From: Ruminococcus sp. CAG:563
GTDB taxonomy: Bacteria > Bacillota > Clostridia > Oscillospirales > Acutalibacteraceae
Direction of reading: 5' to 3'
DNA length: 64,000 bases
NCBI GenBank assembly: GCA_000434915.1
Contig: FR882075.1
Location: 10,556-74,555 of the forward strand
The position numbers were made by a program, and so were the translations under genes. This document shows, piece after piece, positions 7,007-15,611 of this stretch (its first letter is position 1; every line of letters begins with the position of its first letter). The notes under the pieces were generated by a model. That model ran no database searches. It was not told the origin of the DNA and saw nothing but the letters and a program-made list of their open reading frames with translations.

Positions 7007-8020
7007 TTATTCTCCCTTCATTTCGAGAAGCTTCTGCTTGCCTGTGAAAGCATCAACAGAAAGCTTAACGGAATCAAAAATAGCTGACTCGATATCGTCC
7101 TCCTGAACGCCGAGAGAAACACTCCACTTCTTGTTGATAAATGTGTTCATGCACATGATATCCGCAAGGTAAACCGCATTGATACCCGACTCAACATTGC
7201 GCTTCTTGTACTCGTTCATCATGTAAACGCCGAAAGCCTTGAACATCCAGTTTGCAATATGGATAATCTTTCTGTTCGGCTGACCCATTGCCTTATGAAC
7301 AATGCGGAGAAACTCATCCCATGTGAGATTATAATAACCTATCGGGTAAGCATTGCCGCCGACATTCTTCTCGGCTGCTCCTACGATAGCTTCACCTACC
7401 TGACGAACGGTAACCATAGCTGTGCCGCCCTTGGGATACATTGTAGTCTTACCCATGTTTGTAAGCTGCTCAATAAGGATTACCCAAACAGGCTTTCTGC
7501 CCGGCTGAGTGCCGAAGATATACGGAAGCTCAAGCACGGCAACGTCCATCTCGCCGTCCTTTGCAAATGAAAGAGCGACCTCCTCCTGCTCGATACGGCT
7601 TCTGATATAGTGATGCTTCTTTGTAAGCTCCATCTCCGGGAACTCCTTTGCGAAATATGCAAAGTAAGAACCGAGAATAACACTCTTCTTGATGCCGACC
7701 TGCTTTGCAATAGTTAGAAGATGTCTTACAGGCTCAATATTGTACTTTCTGTATGCCTCATAAACAGGTGCCGGGAATTCGACTCTCTCGTCAACGCCGG
7801 CTGCAAAAACGAAACAGTCACAGCCTGTCATCATTCCAACAAGCTCTTCATCGGAAAGTTCAAGATAATTTCCGAAAACAAGCTCCATTTCCTCGGGAAT
7901 CGGTGCTCCCTTTGGAAGCGGAGGAAGGGCAACCGATTTTACGGAATGACCTCTTTTGATGAACTCTGCGGCAGCTGCCGAACCGAGCAGACCTGTGCCG
8001 CCAATCATAAACACTTTCAT
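7007..8020 (-). CDS. NAD-binding SDR/epimerase-like protein with Tyr-Arg active site
   Basis: 337 aa from the ATG at 8020 (AGGTG six bases upstream; the GTG at 8029 is inside that site). Rossmann loop G-G-T-G-L-L-G near residues 7-13. The usual YxxxK pair appears as Y-I-R-S-R, so Arg replaces the catalytic Lys. The protein may be a binding or structural member or may work with altered chemistry. Its helical C-terminal part holds conserved-looking W-D-E-F and N-W-M-F segments. It is co-transcribed with the SDR at 6017 and the secreted protein at 8072. Function unknown beyond NAD(P)-binding fold. Confidence 0.8.
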   Translation of the reverse strand: MKVFMIGGTGLLGSAAAAEFIKRGHSVKSVALPPLPKGAPIPEEMELVFGNYLELSDEELVGMMTGCDCFVFAAGVDERVEFPAPVYEAYRKYNIEPVRHLLTIAKQVGIKKSVILGSYFAYFAKEFPEMELTKKHHYIRSRIEQEEVALSFAKDGEMDVAVLELPYIFGTQPGRKPVWVILIEQLTNMGKTTMYPKGGTAMVTVRQVGEAIVGAAEKNVGGNAYPIGYYNLTWDEFLRIVHKAMGQPNRKIIHIANWMFKAFGVYMMNEYKKRNVESGINAVYLADIMCMNTFINKKWSVSLGVQEDDIESAIFDSVKLSVDAFTGKQKLLEMKGE

Positions 8021-8071
8021 AATATTCACCTATAGGGCACCGTTTCCGATGCCCCGTTATCCTTTCTGAAT

Positions 8072-9049
8072 TTACCAGTTAATTGTGAAATCGGACTCAA
8101 TGCCGAACGGCGCGTTGACCGTTGTACCTGCCTTTGTAACATTAAGCTCCCAAACATAGTAATAATTGATATGTGTGAGGTTGCCTGTTGCAGGGTCAAT
8201 CGTAGCAACAATTCTTCCGTCACGGTAGCCGACCTTTGTGTTGCCCTCGATCAAGGACTTTGCGCCGCCTGCGTTTTCAAGAATTGTCGAAACACGAACA
8301 ATGCTGAATGCCTTACCGTGGTTTCCGCCGCCGTGAACGGGATTAGTTGAAAGAGCGTCGGACTTAACCTTTATCGTAATAACATACTTACCGTTCTTCT
8401 CGGTAAGAGTTGCGCTTGAAATGTTAGCCGTTGTGAGCTTTGACGACCAGCTTTCCTCTTCAACAGGGAAATACTTTTTAAGATCAGCCTTTGTAAGCTT
8501 ACGGTTTGTATCTTCTTTCTTCTCACCCATATTCTTATTAACAAGAGAATTGATTACACTTGTAAAGACCTTGAACGGTCCGCCGAGCGTAAATGTACCC
8601 GCCTGAGAATTCTTCTCATAGTTCTTTACGCCGCCCTTGGAGCTTGTCTTAACCTTATTTACCGAAGTATTGAAATAGTTAAGAATCTCAGCCTGAGTTG
8701 AGGGCTTCGAAGAAGCAGGCTTTTTTGTTGAAGATCCACCGCTTGAGTTTCCGCCTGCGCTCGGTGTTGCCGAACCGCCGTTATTTGCGTCTGCGGCCGT
8801 GCTGTCCGGCTCGCCTGTTGCCGGGTCCGTCGGAGTCTCCGGTGTAACAGAAGAATCGCCCGGTGTAACGTCGCCCGAACCGTTATCTACAATCGAGCCG
8901 CTGCTGCCGTTTGAAGCTGATGATGCCGGAGCATATTTTGCTGCCTCAACCTTTGCATCGGCAAGCTTGTTTGTTCCGAGAACAGATGAAATGCAAACTG
9001 CAACTACGCAAAGAAAGGCCGTAATGCAGGTAACTAATGTTTTTTTCAT
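8072..9049 (-). CDS. Secreted or membrane-anchored protein with low-complexity linker
   Basis: 325 aa. An N-terminal signal/anchor (M-K-K-T then a hydrophobic stretch to about residue 25) lacks a lipobox Cys. Residues about 38-115 are a Ser/Gly/Pro/Thr-rich linker, and a C-terminal globular domain (about 120-325) is rich in beta-strand-like segments and ends in T-I-N-W. I do not recognise the domain. GGAGGG precedes the ATG. It sits between two SDR genes in the same operon, which hints that the operon makes or modifies something at the cell surface. It could be a periplasmic-side partner of that product. Confidence 0.8.
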   Translation of the reverse strand: MKKTLVTCITAFLCVVAVCISSVLGTNKLADAKVEAAKYAPASSASNGSSGSIVDNGSGDVTPGDSSVTPETPTDPATGEPDSTAADANNGGSATPSAGGNSSGGSSTKKPASSKPSTQAEILNYFNTSVNKVKTSSKGGVKNYEKNSQAGTFTLGGPFKVFTSVINSLVNKNMGEKKEDTNRKLTKADLKKYFPVEEESWSSKLTTANISSATLTEKNGKYVITIKVKSDALSTNPVHGGGNHGKAFSIVRVSTILENAGGAKSLIEGNTKVGYRDGRIVATIDPATGNLTHINYYYVWELNVTKAGTTVNAPFGIESDFTINW

Positions 9050-9081
9050 GTATATCCCTCCGAAAATTTACTTCTGAATAA

Positions 9082-10578
9082 TTATTTTTCACCGAAATCC
9101 TTGAAGATTTCCATTCCGTAAACGTTGTGCTCGTCCTTAGTGTGGTTCGGATACCAAACCTGAGCGAAGAACGGATTCTTCTTTGCAATCTCGTCATAGT
9201 TCCACGGAATCGGGTCGCACTCGGGGCACCAGTGACCGCCGTTGAGCACAAGGTTCGGAGTCATCTCAAATGTATGACCGAATGCGCACTGCCATTTAAG
9301 CGGAGTGAAAAGATCGCCCTTTGTCATACTCTCGCTCAGGCACTTGCCGCCCCTGAACTCCGCAGCCTTCTCCATATCGTCAAGGTCAAGCTCCGACTGC
9401 GGCTTGCTCTCATCATAGCCGTGGTCAAGATATGTCGGTGTCATGGATGCCTTCTTAATCTCGAACTTGTCCCAAGTCTTAGGTATATTCTTCCAATCCT
9501 CATATGAGCCGTAGTATGCGCTGATACGCTCGGGAACCCTGTTCTTGATCCAGTTCATTGTACCGAATACTTCCTTGTTTGCAAGGCCCTCCATAAGGAA
9601 CTTTTTAACAAGTCCGCCCGGAGCAAGCTTAGAGAGCTTGTAGAACTTCGGCAAAGTCTTTGACATGTCGTCAAAATACTTCTTGATAGGAACATTGTGT
9701 CTGAAATGGAGATAATTCTCAAGCTTGTCGGAATCGGCATAATACTGACCGTGGAAGTTTTTGAGAATGAACCAGTTCGGTGCAAACAGCTTCTTCGGTG
9801 AACCCATTCCGATCGCACCGAGGAGATACTCCTCAAACTCAAAGTTTGTGATACGGTACTGCTCGCCTGAACCGATATTATAGAACTTTCTCCAGAAATC
9901 CTCTGGAACGGAATCGTCGCAGACATTTGCAAGAAGAAGTCCCGAATCCTCAATCGTTGCCCACTCGAGAACGCCGTTGATGGGAACGTGGAACATAATC
10001 GGGTCAATGTTCTTGAGGATGCCCGGATAAAGGATACCTGACTGACGAAGCGATACCCAATATTTGAGTCCCGACTCGGCGATAATGTGCTCTGCTCTTA
10101 CCTTGCTTACGGCATAGTGGTCATAGATGCTGATTTTGATCGGGTCGCCCGTTCTGCCCCAATGGATAGGCGGATTACGGTCACCTGTCTCGGCAACTGT
10201 ACCTATGTAAACGACCTTGATGGCATCAGGATCAGGCTGAGCCTTAACGGCATCAACGATGTACTGCATAGCGGTTGTATTCGTCTTAATTGTTCTCTTT
10301 GGGAAATAGTCGGCTGCCGGAGAAACCATTCCGCCGACGTGAAGAACGATATCCGAGCCTGTTACACACTTGCGAACATCGTCATAATTTGTAAGGTCGC
10401 CCCAAACGATTTTAACCGCAGGGTCGTTCTCATAATCCTTGAACTTGATACGGTTCTTTTCGCTTCCTCTGAGGAGAAGAACGAGGTTATACTTATCCTT
10501 TCTCTTATAAATCTCCTTAAAACCGGCATATCCCATGTTGCCGGATGCTCCGGTCAAAAATACAGTCTTTTTGCTCAT
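9082..10578 (-). CDS. NAD-dependent epimerase/dehydratase with C-terminal zinc-ribbon-like extension
   Basis: 498 aa, about 170 longer than a normal extended SDR. N-terminal Rossmann loop GASGNMG, then W-G-D-L-T, G-T-V-A-E-T and the catalytic pair in Y-A-V-S-K. After residue about 330 comes an extension ending in a W-x-C-x-x-G-H...W-C-P-E-C arrangement like the zinc-ribbon of DUF4379-type proteins, probably a structural metal site. Two ATGs are adjacent; the second (10578) has the better spacing from GGGAGG. It is first gene of the operon that includes the secreted protein and two more SDRs. Substrate unknown. Confidence 0.8.
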   Translation of the reverse strand: MSKKTVFLTGASGNMGYAGFKEIYKRKDKYNLVLLLRGSEKNRIKFKDYENDPAVKIVWGDLTNYDDVRKCVTGSDIVLHVGGMVSPAADYFPKRTIKTNTTAMQYIVDAVKAQPDPDAIKVVYIGTVAETGDRNPPIHWGRTGDPIKISIYDHYAVSKVRAEHIIAESGLKYWVSLRQSGILYPGILKNIDPIMFHVPINGVLEWATIEDSGLLLANVCDDSVPEDFWRKFYNIGSGEQYRITNFEFEEYLLGAIGMGSPKKLFAPNWFILKNFHGQYYADSDKLENYLHFRHNVPIKKYFDDMSKTLPKFYKLSKLAPGGLVKKFLMEGLANKEVFGTMNWIKNRVPERISAYYGSYEDWKNIPKTWDKFEIKKASMTPTYLDHGYDESKPQSELDLDDMEKAAEFRGGKCLSESMTKGDLFTPLKWQCAFGHTFEMTPNLVLNGGHWCPECDPIPWNYDEIAKKNPFFAQVWYPNHTKDEHNVYGMEIFKDFGEK

Positions 10579-10703
10579 CATAATCCTCCCAAATTATAAA
10601 TAGATAACCCTTCAAGTAACCTCTGATTTATTTGCAATTTTCTGCAAAGGAATCGCCCGAAAAGTGCACAGTAATCAATCATCGGTCACTCAGTGTTCAT
10701 TTT

Positions 10704-10733
10704 ATTATAGGTCATTTTACGCTTCGTTGTCAA
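10704..10733 (-). promoter_or_regulatory. Promoter of the SDR/secreted-protein operon
   Basis: Minus strand TTGACA at 10733..10728, an 18-bp spacer, and TATAAT at 10709..10704. The leader to 10578 is about 115 nt. The rest of 10582-10855 shows no convincing gene; the plus-strand frame 10632..10907 lacks a ribosome-binding site and coding character. Confidence 0.8.
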
Positions 10734-10855
10734 GCGTTTAAACAGCAATTTCGACAAAGATTTAACAAATTGTGTATTTTAACAGGATATAATTACTGTT
10801 TTGAACGCTTAATCATTTATTACAGTGCATTCCGGCAAATTTACATCTTCATTTT

Positions 10856-10885
10856 TAAAAAAACAGCACCCCAAAAGAGGTGCCG
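10856..10885 (-). terminator. Terminator after the 55-aa gene
   Basis: Minus strand CGGCACC...GGTGCTG stem (7 bp, one G-U) followed by seven or more T. Confidence 0.8.
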
Positions 10886-10896
10886 TTTAGTCTTAA

Positions 10897-11064
10897 TCAT
10901 TCGCTGAATATGTTGCCGAGAACCTCGCCGATGGATTCTAAAATTACGTTACCATCGTTATTCTCGTCGATTATAGGCGGCAATCCCGCACTTGTTCCGC
11001 CATCCATGATTTCATCAAGGATTGAGAATTTTTCGATTTCTATTTCAGGTTTTTCGTATCTCAT
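10897..11064 (-). CDS. Small acidic protein, 55 aa, translationally coupled to surface protein
   Basis: The ATG at 11064 overlaps the TGA of the 1276-aa gene as ATGA, a typical coupling arrangement. The product starts M-R-Y-E-K-P-E-I-E-I-E-K-F and continues with D-G-G-T-S-A-G-L-P-P and an acidic D-E-N-N-D-G-N-V-I-L-E segment that resembles a calcium-binding loop. It has no Cys, signal peptide or membrane helix. Short proteins opening with M-K/R-Y-E-K-P-E-I-E occur widely in Clostridia near surface-protein genes and have no assigned function, as far as I recall. The terminator right after it confirms it ends the transcript. It may be a chaperone, a precursor peptide or a surface-protein partner. 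Confidence 0.75.
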   Translation of the reverse strand: MRYEKPEIEIEKFSILDEIMDGGTSAGLPPIIDENNDGNVILESIGEVLGNIFSE

Positions 11065-14000
11065 ATTCTAACCCCCGGATTAATTATGAATGATATAATT
11101 TTCTTGATTATCTCAACAAGTTTCGTCCATATCGCCGTGAGCTTTTCAAGCGGATTCTTGTTTGTCGGCTCGCTTGGCTGCTCGGGCGTCTCTGTTTCGT
11201 CGTTGAGGTCTGTTGATCCGAAGCTCTCGGAGCTTAATGTGATTACCTCATCGTCTGCCGCTGTTGTTGCCGCTGTAAGGCTCAGCTTTTTCGGCATGCC
11301 ATAGTGAACAACACCGTTTGCATCCACAATATAGGTTCTTGCCCAAATTGCTTCGCTGCCTGTTTCTACCTTCACCTCAAACACACCCGTGAGGTCTCTC
11401 GTCTTGTCGCTGAGTCCTGCCGGCTTATCAACCACATTCGCTCCGCCGCATACAAGCACGCTTTCCATTGCCTGTGCGTCGTCTGTTGCGATATATGCCG
11501 AATCGGCCGTGTAGATAACGCCGTATCTGAGGATAATCTTGTTGATTGATTCAACTCGATTGTTCGGGTCATACTTCGGGAATCCGTCAATCGTCTTTGC
11601 AACGCTGTGCTCTGCGTAAAGCGAGTAGCTCTTATCGTCATTCGCCTTGACGCCCGCAACCGTTGACGAGAATACTGCCGAGTTTCTTGCTTCGGTGTAC
11701 TCCGTCGGCTCAACGTATACCGGTACGAATGAGCGGTTGCCCGTCAGGAAGAAGCTATAGGTTCTGTAGGTGCTGACCTTCTCGCCTGTTTCTCCGTCTT
11801 CCCAGTATGCGAAATACTTGCTGCCTTTGTACAGCGGTGCTTGAATTGTGGCAATGAAATAGTTTTCGGAAAGTTCGGGCCTGACCTCGGTCTTAATCAA
11901 GCTGCCTCCGCCATCCGGGAAAACAACATTGTACAGAAAAGCTTCTTCGGAATAATTGTAGCCGCACTCCGTACATTTATAAATGTATTTATTGCCTACC
12001 TTTGTGTATTTGATATTGTGGTTTTCCGCTACCGCCGTATAGCCGCAGTCATTACAAATTCGCTGATGCTTTTTGCTGTCAACTATCTCGTATCTGTAAT
12101 CATGTGCTTTTTCGGTGAACTGCGCCGTGTAAACAGTGTCACCCGTTACCGGCTTTATCTCCGGCGACCAGCCGCTGAACGTGTACTCGTAATTGACGTC
12201 CTTTGCCTTTGTCGGTGTGTCCCCGGTATATGTCGGCGTGGTGTTGTATTCCCACTTGCCTTGCTGAAGCACCGTCCCTCCGTTCTTGAAGGTTACAGTG
12301 TAGGAATTAATAGTCCACTGAGCAGTGAATTTAACATTCTTTGTGTACTCCCAGTTGATTCCGTCGCCTGTACTGTATTTTGCATTGTCAGCATTACATA
12401 CCCAACCGGTGAAAGTATAGCCTGTTCGTGTCGGTGTCTTGACCACGCCGTCAACCGAACCGACGGAATACTTTGACTGATAATAAGCAGTAGTGTTCGT
12501 CACTGACGAAGAACCGTTAAAGCTGCCGCCGTTCGGGTCATAGCTGACAGGGTATGAATTCGGAGTGTAAATAAATTTCCATTTCATAGCCGTACTGCCG
12601 GCATTTCTGATGAAGTAGTCATTAGCATCCGCTTTCGGCGTTCCTGTTGTCAACACTCCCGTAGCGTCGGAGATTGAATATCCGCTCAAGGTGTAACCGA
12701 ATATATCCTGATACTTTACATAAACATCTTCGCCGAGAGTGAAACTCTGACTGCTTGAAGATGTGCCCTTAATCGCTTCGCCGAGCTTTCCGTCATAGTC
12801 AGCTCCGACCGCCGTATCACGAACATAAGATGTTGTAACAGTACCTGTTTTTCTTTCCATCTCAGCGGTATTTATCTTAACCTTGAGATTTTTATTTATG
12901 GGATTTCCGAGCTTAACAGCCGCATCAAGAATTGAATTCTGATATGCATCGAAGCCCATAGTGAACATCTTTTCCTGACGCATTTCGGAAATTGCGTTGT
13001 TATATGTTTTTCTGAGTTCAGCTTTGTTAACCAATGTCGGCGTAATATTTATATATGTATCGTTTTGAGCCGTATCATCTCGATAACTTGCAGATGCATG
13101 CATATAAACGACGAGAGCCGAGCTTGTAATGGGAAGATCAATCAGGGTCTTCGTTGTTCCTATTGTCTTTGCCGTCGCTGTCGCATTGCTGTTGTAAGCC
13201 GTAACGGTAGCCGTTCCGTTTTGTCTGCTTCCCAAGATACTGTATTGTGCGCCGAAATACGGAAGCTGAATATAATTTGTAAAACGTGATGAATCGACAA
13301 TAATCGAGGTTTCTCTTGTCTCGGTGCTGTTGTTGTTATTCGATCCGGTACCGCCGCTGCCGGAGCTTGTTGTTCCGTCCTCACCGCTTATGTTTTCAAC
13401 ATTGAGTCCAGAAACGGTCAACGCGGCATTTATGAATGCAGGAGAATGTGTTCTAGAAGTATACTGTCTCGAAGAATGGCGGAAATATGCCGTGTATGAC
13501 GGCTGTCTGTAGCATATCGAATATGCATATACAGTGTTTGTTACACCGTCAAGAACATAGTCCGCTCTCCAACGGATAAAGCGAATATTGCCCGAAGCAA
13601 CGGCCGAAGAAAGCGAACCTGCCGAGCAATCAGTATTAACCGGGAACGAGGTGTATGTCTTACCTGTGCTGTTTGCCGTCGTTCCGTTAAAGCTTGTGCC
13701 GCCAAAAGTAATGCTGCCGATTGCAGACGTACCGACGGATTTCCATGCGCTCGAGTTATCGGCAGTTGACGCCTCGCATGTAATCTTAACACTGGAAGGC
13801 TCACAGTCGATTCCGTCAAAGTAAATCTTTGCACTTGATGCCGGGGTAGCTTTCGGCTGATATGCCAAGCCGTTTGTATCTACGCCTGCCATGTACTGGA
13901 AGGCTGTTCCGTTATCCGGATTAAGATAAATTGTTTCGGGAACATAGAACTTAATCTTCGGTGCGTTTGATGTGTCAACCTTTTCAACAAGATTTGCAAC

Positions 14001-14891
14001 AGCTTCATCAACAGCTTTTTTTGCGTTGTCAATCTTTGTCTGGTTGTAAACAGTGCTGTAGGAATCAGTTCCTGCTCTGTAGTTATCATAAGCGTCGGTA
14101 ATAACCTTTGCCGCATCAAGGGCACTCTTTACCGCAGCCTTTGAATCATCCGTAAATGTCGTGCTTGCATAAGCATTGGAAGCAGTTTCCATAGACGTAC
14201 GAAGCTTTGTCGTATCAACCTGCGGAAGGCGCTTAACGTGCGTATAGATGTCGTCACCTCCGGCTCCTTTATTGGCATCTGCATTTGTGTTAAAGTTTGC
14301 GGAATTCAAATACTTTACTGTATCATAGCCGTTTGTATTAACAGAATTATCTACTATTATTTCAAGAATAGGGTCACCCGCTTTTGCATCTTTGGTTGCA
14401 AAGTAATAAAGATAGTCTCCACCCGCATCTTTATTAAGGTCTACAATACCATCTGCATCACCTGTATTTTGAGAAGTCGGACTAACACCGGCAACGGTGT
14501 ATAGACTGCTGTTCTCAGGTGCAGTATATGTATCGGCATCCCTACCCATTGAAATTCTTAAATCCTTCAAAGAAATATTAACATCAGTAGTGGTCTTATA
14601 TCCACAATATATATATTTACCACCGGCTCCGCCATTAAGATCACGGTCAATTACAGTATATCCCGAGTTTGTTAAGGGTCCTTTAGCATTAGCTGCTTTC
14701 TTTCCATAACCTGTAGCAATATACGAAATAAAAGTCGTTCCCGGAGCATAGTAATACTCCTTCTCATGCTTCTTTGTATACGAAGCAGCAGAAGCCTGTG
14801 TACTGAATAAATTCAAATTGAATACCGGTGCACAAGACAGAAGAATAGCAGCACACAAAAGCACACTGATAATACTTTTTGCCTTTTTCAT
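11061..14891 (-). CDS. Very large secreted surface protein with InlB-type repeats
   Basis: 1276 aa from the ATG at 14891 (AGGAG 9-10 nt upstream). A signal peptide ends near S-T-Q-A-S-A-A. Residues about 45-220 hold three copies of a motif like D-x-N-x-x-A-G-G-x-x-I-Y, reminiscent of MABP-type beta-prism repeats. About 237-304 is a helical FIVAR-like segment. About 780-860 and 863-925 are two InlB/Listeria-Bacteroides repeats (Y-D-P-N-G-G; G-Y-T-F-T-G-W; F-T-A-Q-W). C-N-D-C-G-Y and C-T-E-C-G-Y near 950 and 975 form a CxxCG pair. There is no LPXTG; the end is an amphipathic tail. It is probably an adhesin or matrix-binding protein on the cell surface. Alone with the 55-aa gene in one operon. 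Confidence 0.85.
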   Translation of the reverse strand: MKKAKSIISVLLCAAILLSCAPVFNLNLFSTQASAASYTKKHEKEYYYAPGTTFISYIATGYGKKAANAKGPLTNSGYTVIDRDLNGGAGGKYIYCGYKTTTDVNISLKDLRISMGRDADTYTAPENSSLYTVAGVSPTSQNTGDADGIVDLNKDAGGDYLYYFATKDAKAGDPILEIIVDNSVNTNGYDTVKYLNSANFNTNADANKGAGGDDIYTHVKRLPQVDTTKLRTSMETASNAYASTTFTDDSKAAVKSALDAAKVITDAYDNYRAGTDSYSTVYNQTKIDNAKKAVDEAVANLVEKVDTSNAPKIKFYVPETIYLNPDNGTAFQYMAGVDTNGLAYQPKATPASSAKIYFDGIDCEPSSVKITCEASTADNSSAWKSVGTSAIGSITFGGTSFNGTTANSTGKTYTSFPVNTDCSAGSLSSAVASGNIRFIRWRADYVLDGVTNTVYAYSICYRQPSYTAYFRHSSRQYTSRTHSPAFINAALTVSGLNVENISGEDGTTSSGSGGTGSNNNNSTETRETSIIVDSSRFTNYIQLPYFGAQYSILGSRQNGTATVTAYNSNATATAKTIGTTKTLIDLPITSSALVVYMHASASYRDDTAQNDTYINITPTLVNKAELRKTYNNAISEMRQEKMFTMGFDAYQNSILDAAVKLGNPINKNLKVKINTAEMERKTGTVTTSYVRDTAVGADYDGKLGEAIKGTSSSSQSFTLGEDVYVKYQDIFGYTLSGYSISDATGVLTTGTPKADANDYFIRNAGSTAMKWKFIYTPNSYPVSYDPNGGSFNGSSSVTNTTAYYQSKYSVGSVDGVVKTPTRTGYTFTGWVCNADNAKYSTGDGINWEYTKNVKFTAQWTINSYTVTFKNGGTVLQQGKWEYNTTPTYTGDTPTKAKDVNYEYTFSGWSPEIKPVTGDTVYTAQFTEKAHDYRYEIVDSKKHQRICNDCGYTAVAENHNIKYTKVGNKYIYKCTECGYNYSEEAFLYNVVFPDGGGSLIKTEVRPELSENYFIATIQAPLYKGSKYFAYWEDGETGEKVSTYRTYSFFLTGNRSFVPVYVEPTEYTEARNSAVFSSTVAGVKANDDKSYSLYAEHSVAKTIDGFPKYDPNNRVESINKIILRYGVIYTADSAYIATDDAQAMESVLVCGGANVVDKPAGLSDKTRDLTGVFEVKVETGSEAIWARTYIVDANGVVHYGMPKKLSLTAATTAADDEVITLSSESFGSTDLNDETETPEQPSEPTNKNPLEKLTAIWTKLVEIIKKIISFIINPGVRI

Positions 14892-14925
14892 CCAAATCAA
14901 CTCCTATAGTAATCCATTAAAATAC

Positions 14926-14953
14926 ATTATACTACTTTTAATAATTATTTCAA
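14926..14953 (-). promoter_or_regulatory. Promoter of the surface-protein gene
   Basis: Minus strand TTGAAA at 14953..14948, a 16-bp spacer, and TATAAT at 14931..14926. Confidence 0.7.
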
Positions 14954-15007
14954 TAGACATTATGTTGAAATATAGCGAATAAAATTTTATAAATTGTTCA
15001 AAAGGGC

Positions 15008-15036
15008 TTGATTTTCTTGCAACATTACTGTATAAT
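15008..15036 (+). promoter_or_regulatory. Promoter of tRNA-Leu
   Basis: TTGATT at 15008-15013, a 17-bp spacer, and TATAAT at 15031-15036. Start is expected near 15043, eight bases before the mature tRNA. Confidence 0.8.
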
Positions 15037-15050
15037 AAACAACGTTATGT

Positions 15051-15137
15051 GCCGGTGTGATGGAATTGGCAGACGTGCCGGACTCAAAATCCGGTGGTAG
15101 CGATACCGTACCGGTTCGACCCCGGTCACCGGCACCA
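15051..15137 (+). tRNA. tRNA-Leu (anticodon CAA)
   Basis: The acceptor stem GCCGGTG pairs with CACCGGC; discriminator A and CCA are encoded. The anticodon arm CCGGA-CTCAAAA-TCCGG gives anticodon CAA, reading UUG. A long variable arm and GGTTCGACCCC T-loop fit a class II tRNA-Leu. It is a single gene with its own promoter and terminator. Confidence 0.95.
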
Positions 15138-15143
15138 AAAAAG

Positions 15144-15177
15144 CCCTAAAGCTCTCAGGAGTTTTAGGGTTTTTTTA
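15144..15177 (+). terminator. Terminator after tRNA-Leu
   Basis: CCCTAAA/TTTAGGG stem extended by CTC/GAG inside, then eight T. The stretch 15180-15285 between here and the rpsR terminator shows no recognisable feature. Confidence 0.85.
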
Positions 15178-15285
15178 TATGCCGAGACTCATCCTTTGAG
15201 AAGATCCCGCCTTTGTCGGTTTCTGCTGACTTTAAAAGGGTCCTTGGAATCACGAAAGAAGCCCGGCGGTTCTCTTCAGGTGAAC

Positions 15286-15313
15286 AAAAAAGACTGCCGC
15301 CGAAGCGACAGTC
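15286..15313 (-). terminator. Terminator of the rpsF-ssb-rpsR operon
   Basis: Minus strand GACTGTCGC-TTCG-GCGGCAGTC, a 9-bp stem with a UUCG tetraloop and one G-U pair, followed by six T. Confidence 0.85.
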
Positions 15314-15327
15314 CAAAAGCTGTTAAA

Positions 15328-15573
15328 TCAGTCTGATGTGTAGGGCATAAGAGCTACGTGACGAGCACGCTTGATAGCTGTTGTAAGCTCTCTCTGATGC
15401 TTTGCACAAGTACCTGTTACACGACGGGGAAGAATCTTCGCTCTGTCGGAAGTGTACTTATTGAGCTTGTTTACATCCTTGTAATCAATGCTCTCAACTT
15501 TATCAACACAGAAGGAACAAACCTTCTTGCGGCCTTTTCTGTTAGGACGGCCGTTGTTCTTATCATAAGCCAT
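15328..15573 (-). CDS. rpsR: 30S ribosomal protein S18
   Basis: 81 aa. It is a full-length S18 with the V-C-S-F-C-V-D-K zinc-type segment, D-Y-K-D-V-N-K-L, then the conserved I-L-P-R-R-V-T-G-T-C-A-K-H-Q core. It binds the 30S platform together with S6, which is encoded in the same operon. This is a Cys-containing (zinc-binding) form. Last gene of the rpsF-ssb-rpsR operon; a UUCG terminator follows. Confidence 0.98.
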   Translation of the reverse strand: MAYDKNNGRPNRKGRKKVCSFCVDKVESIDYKDVNKLNKYTSDRAKILPRRVTGTCAKHQRELTTAIKRARHVALMPYTSD

Positions 15574-15611
15574 TACAAAATACCTCCTTATAAAATTCGG
15601 GTGACATCTGC

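Noticed and set aside
10632..10907. Plus-strand frame in the gap upstream of the SDR operon
   Set aside because: It covers the minus-strand promoter and terminator, and has no ribosome-binding site.
15094..15336. 80-codon frame running through tRNA-Leu
   Set aside because: It begins inside the tRNA and crosses its terminator; no ribosome-binding site.
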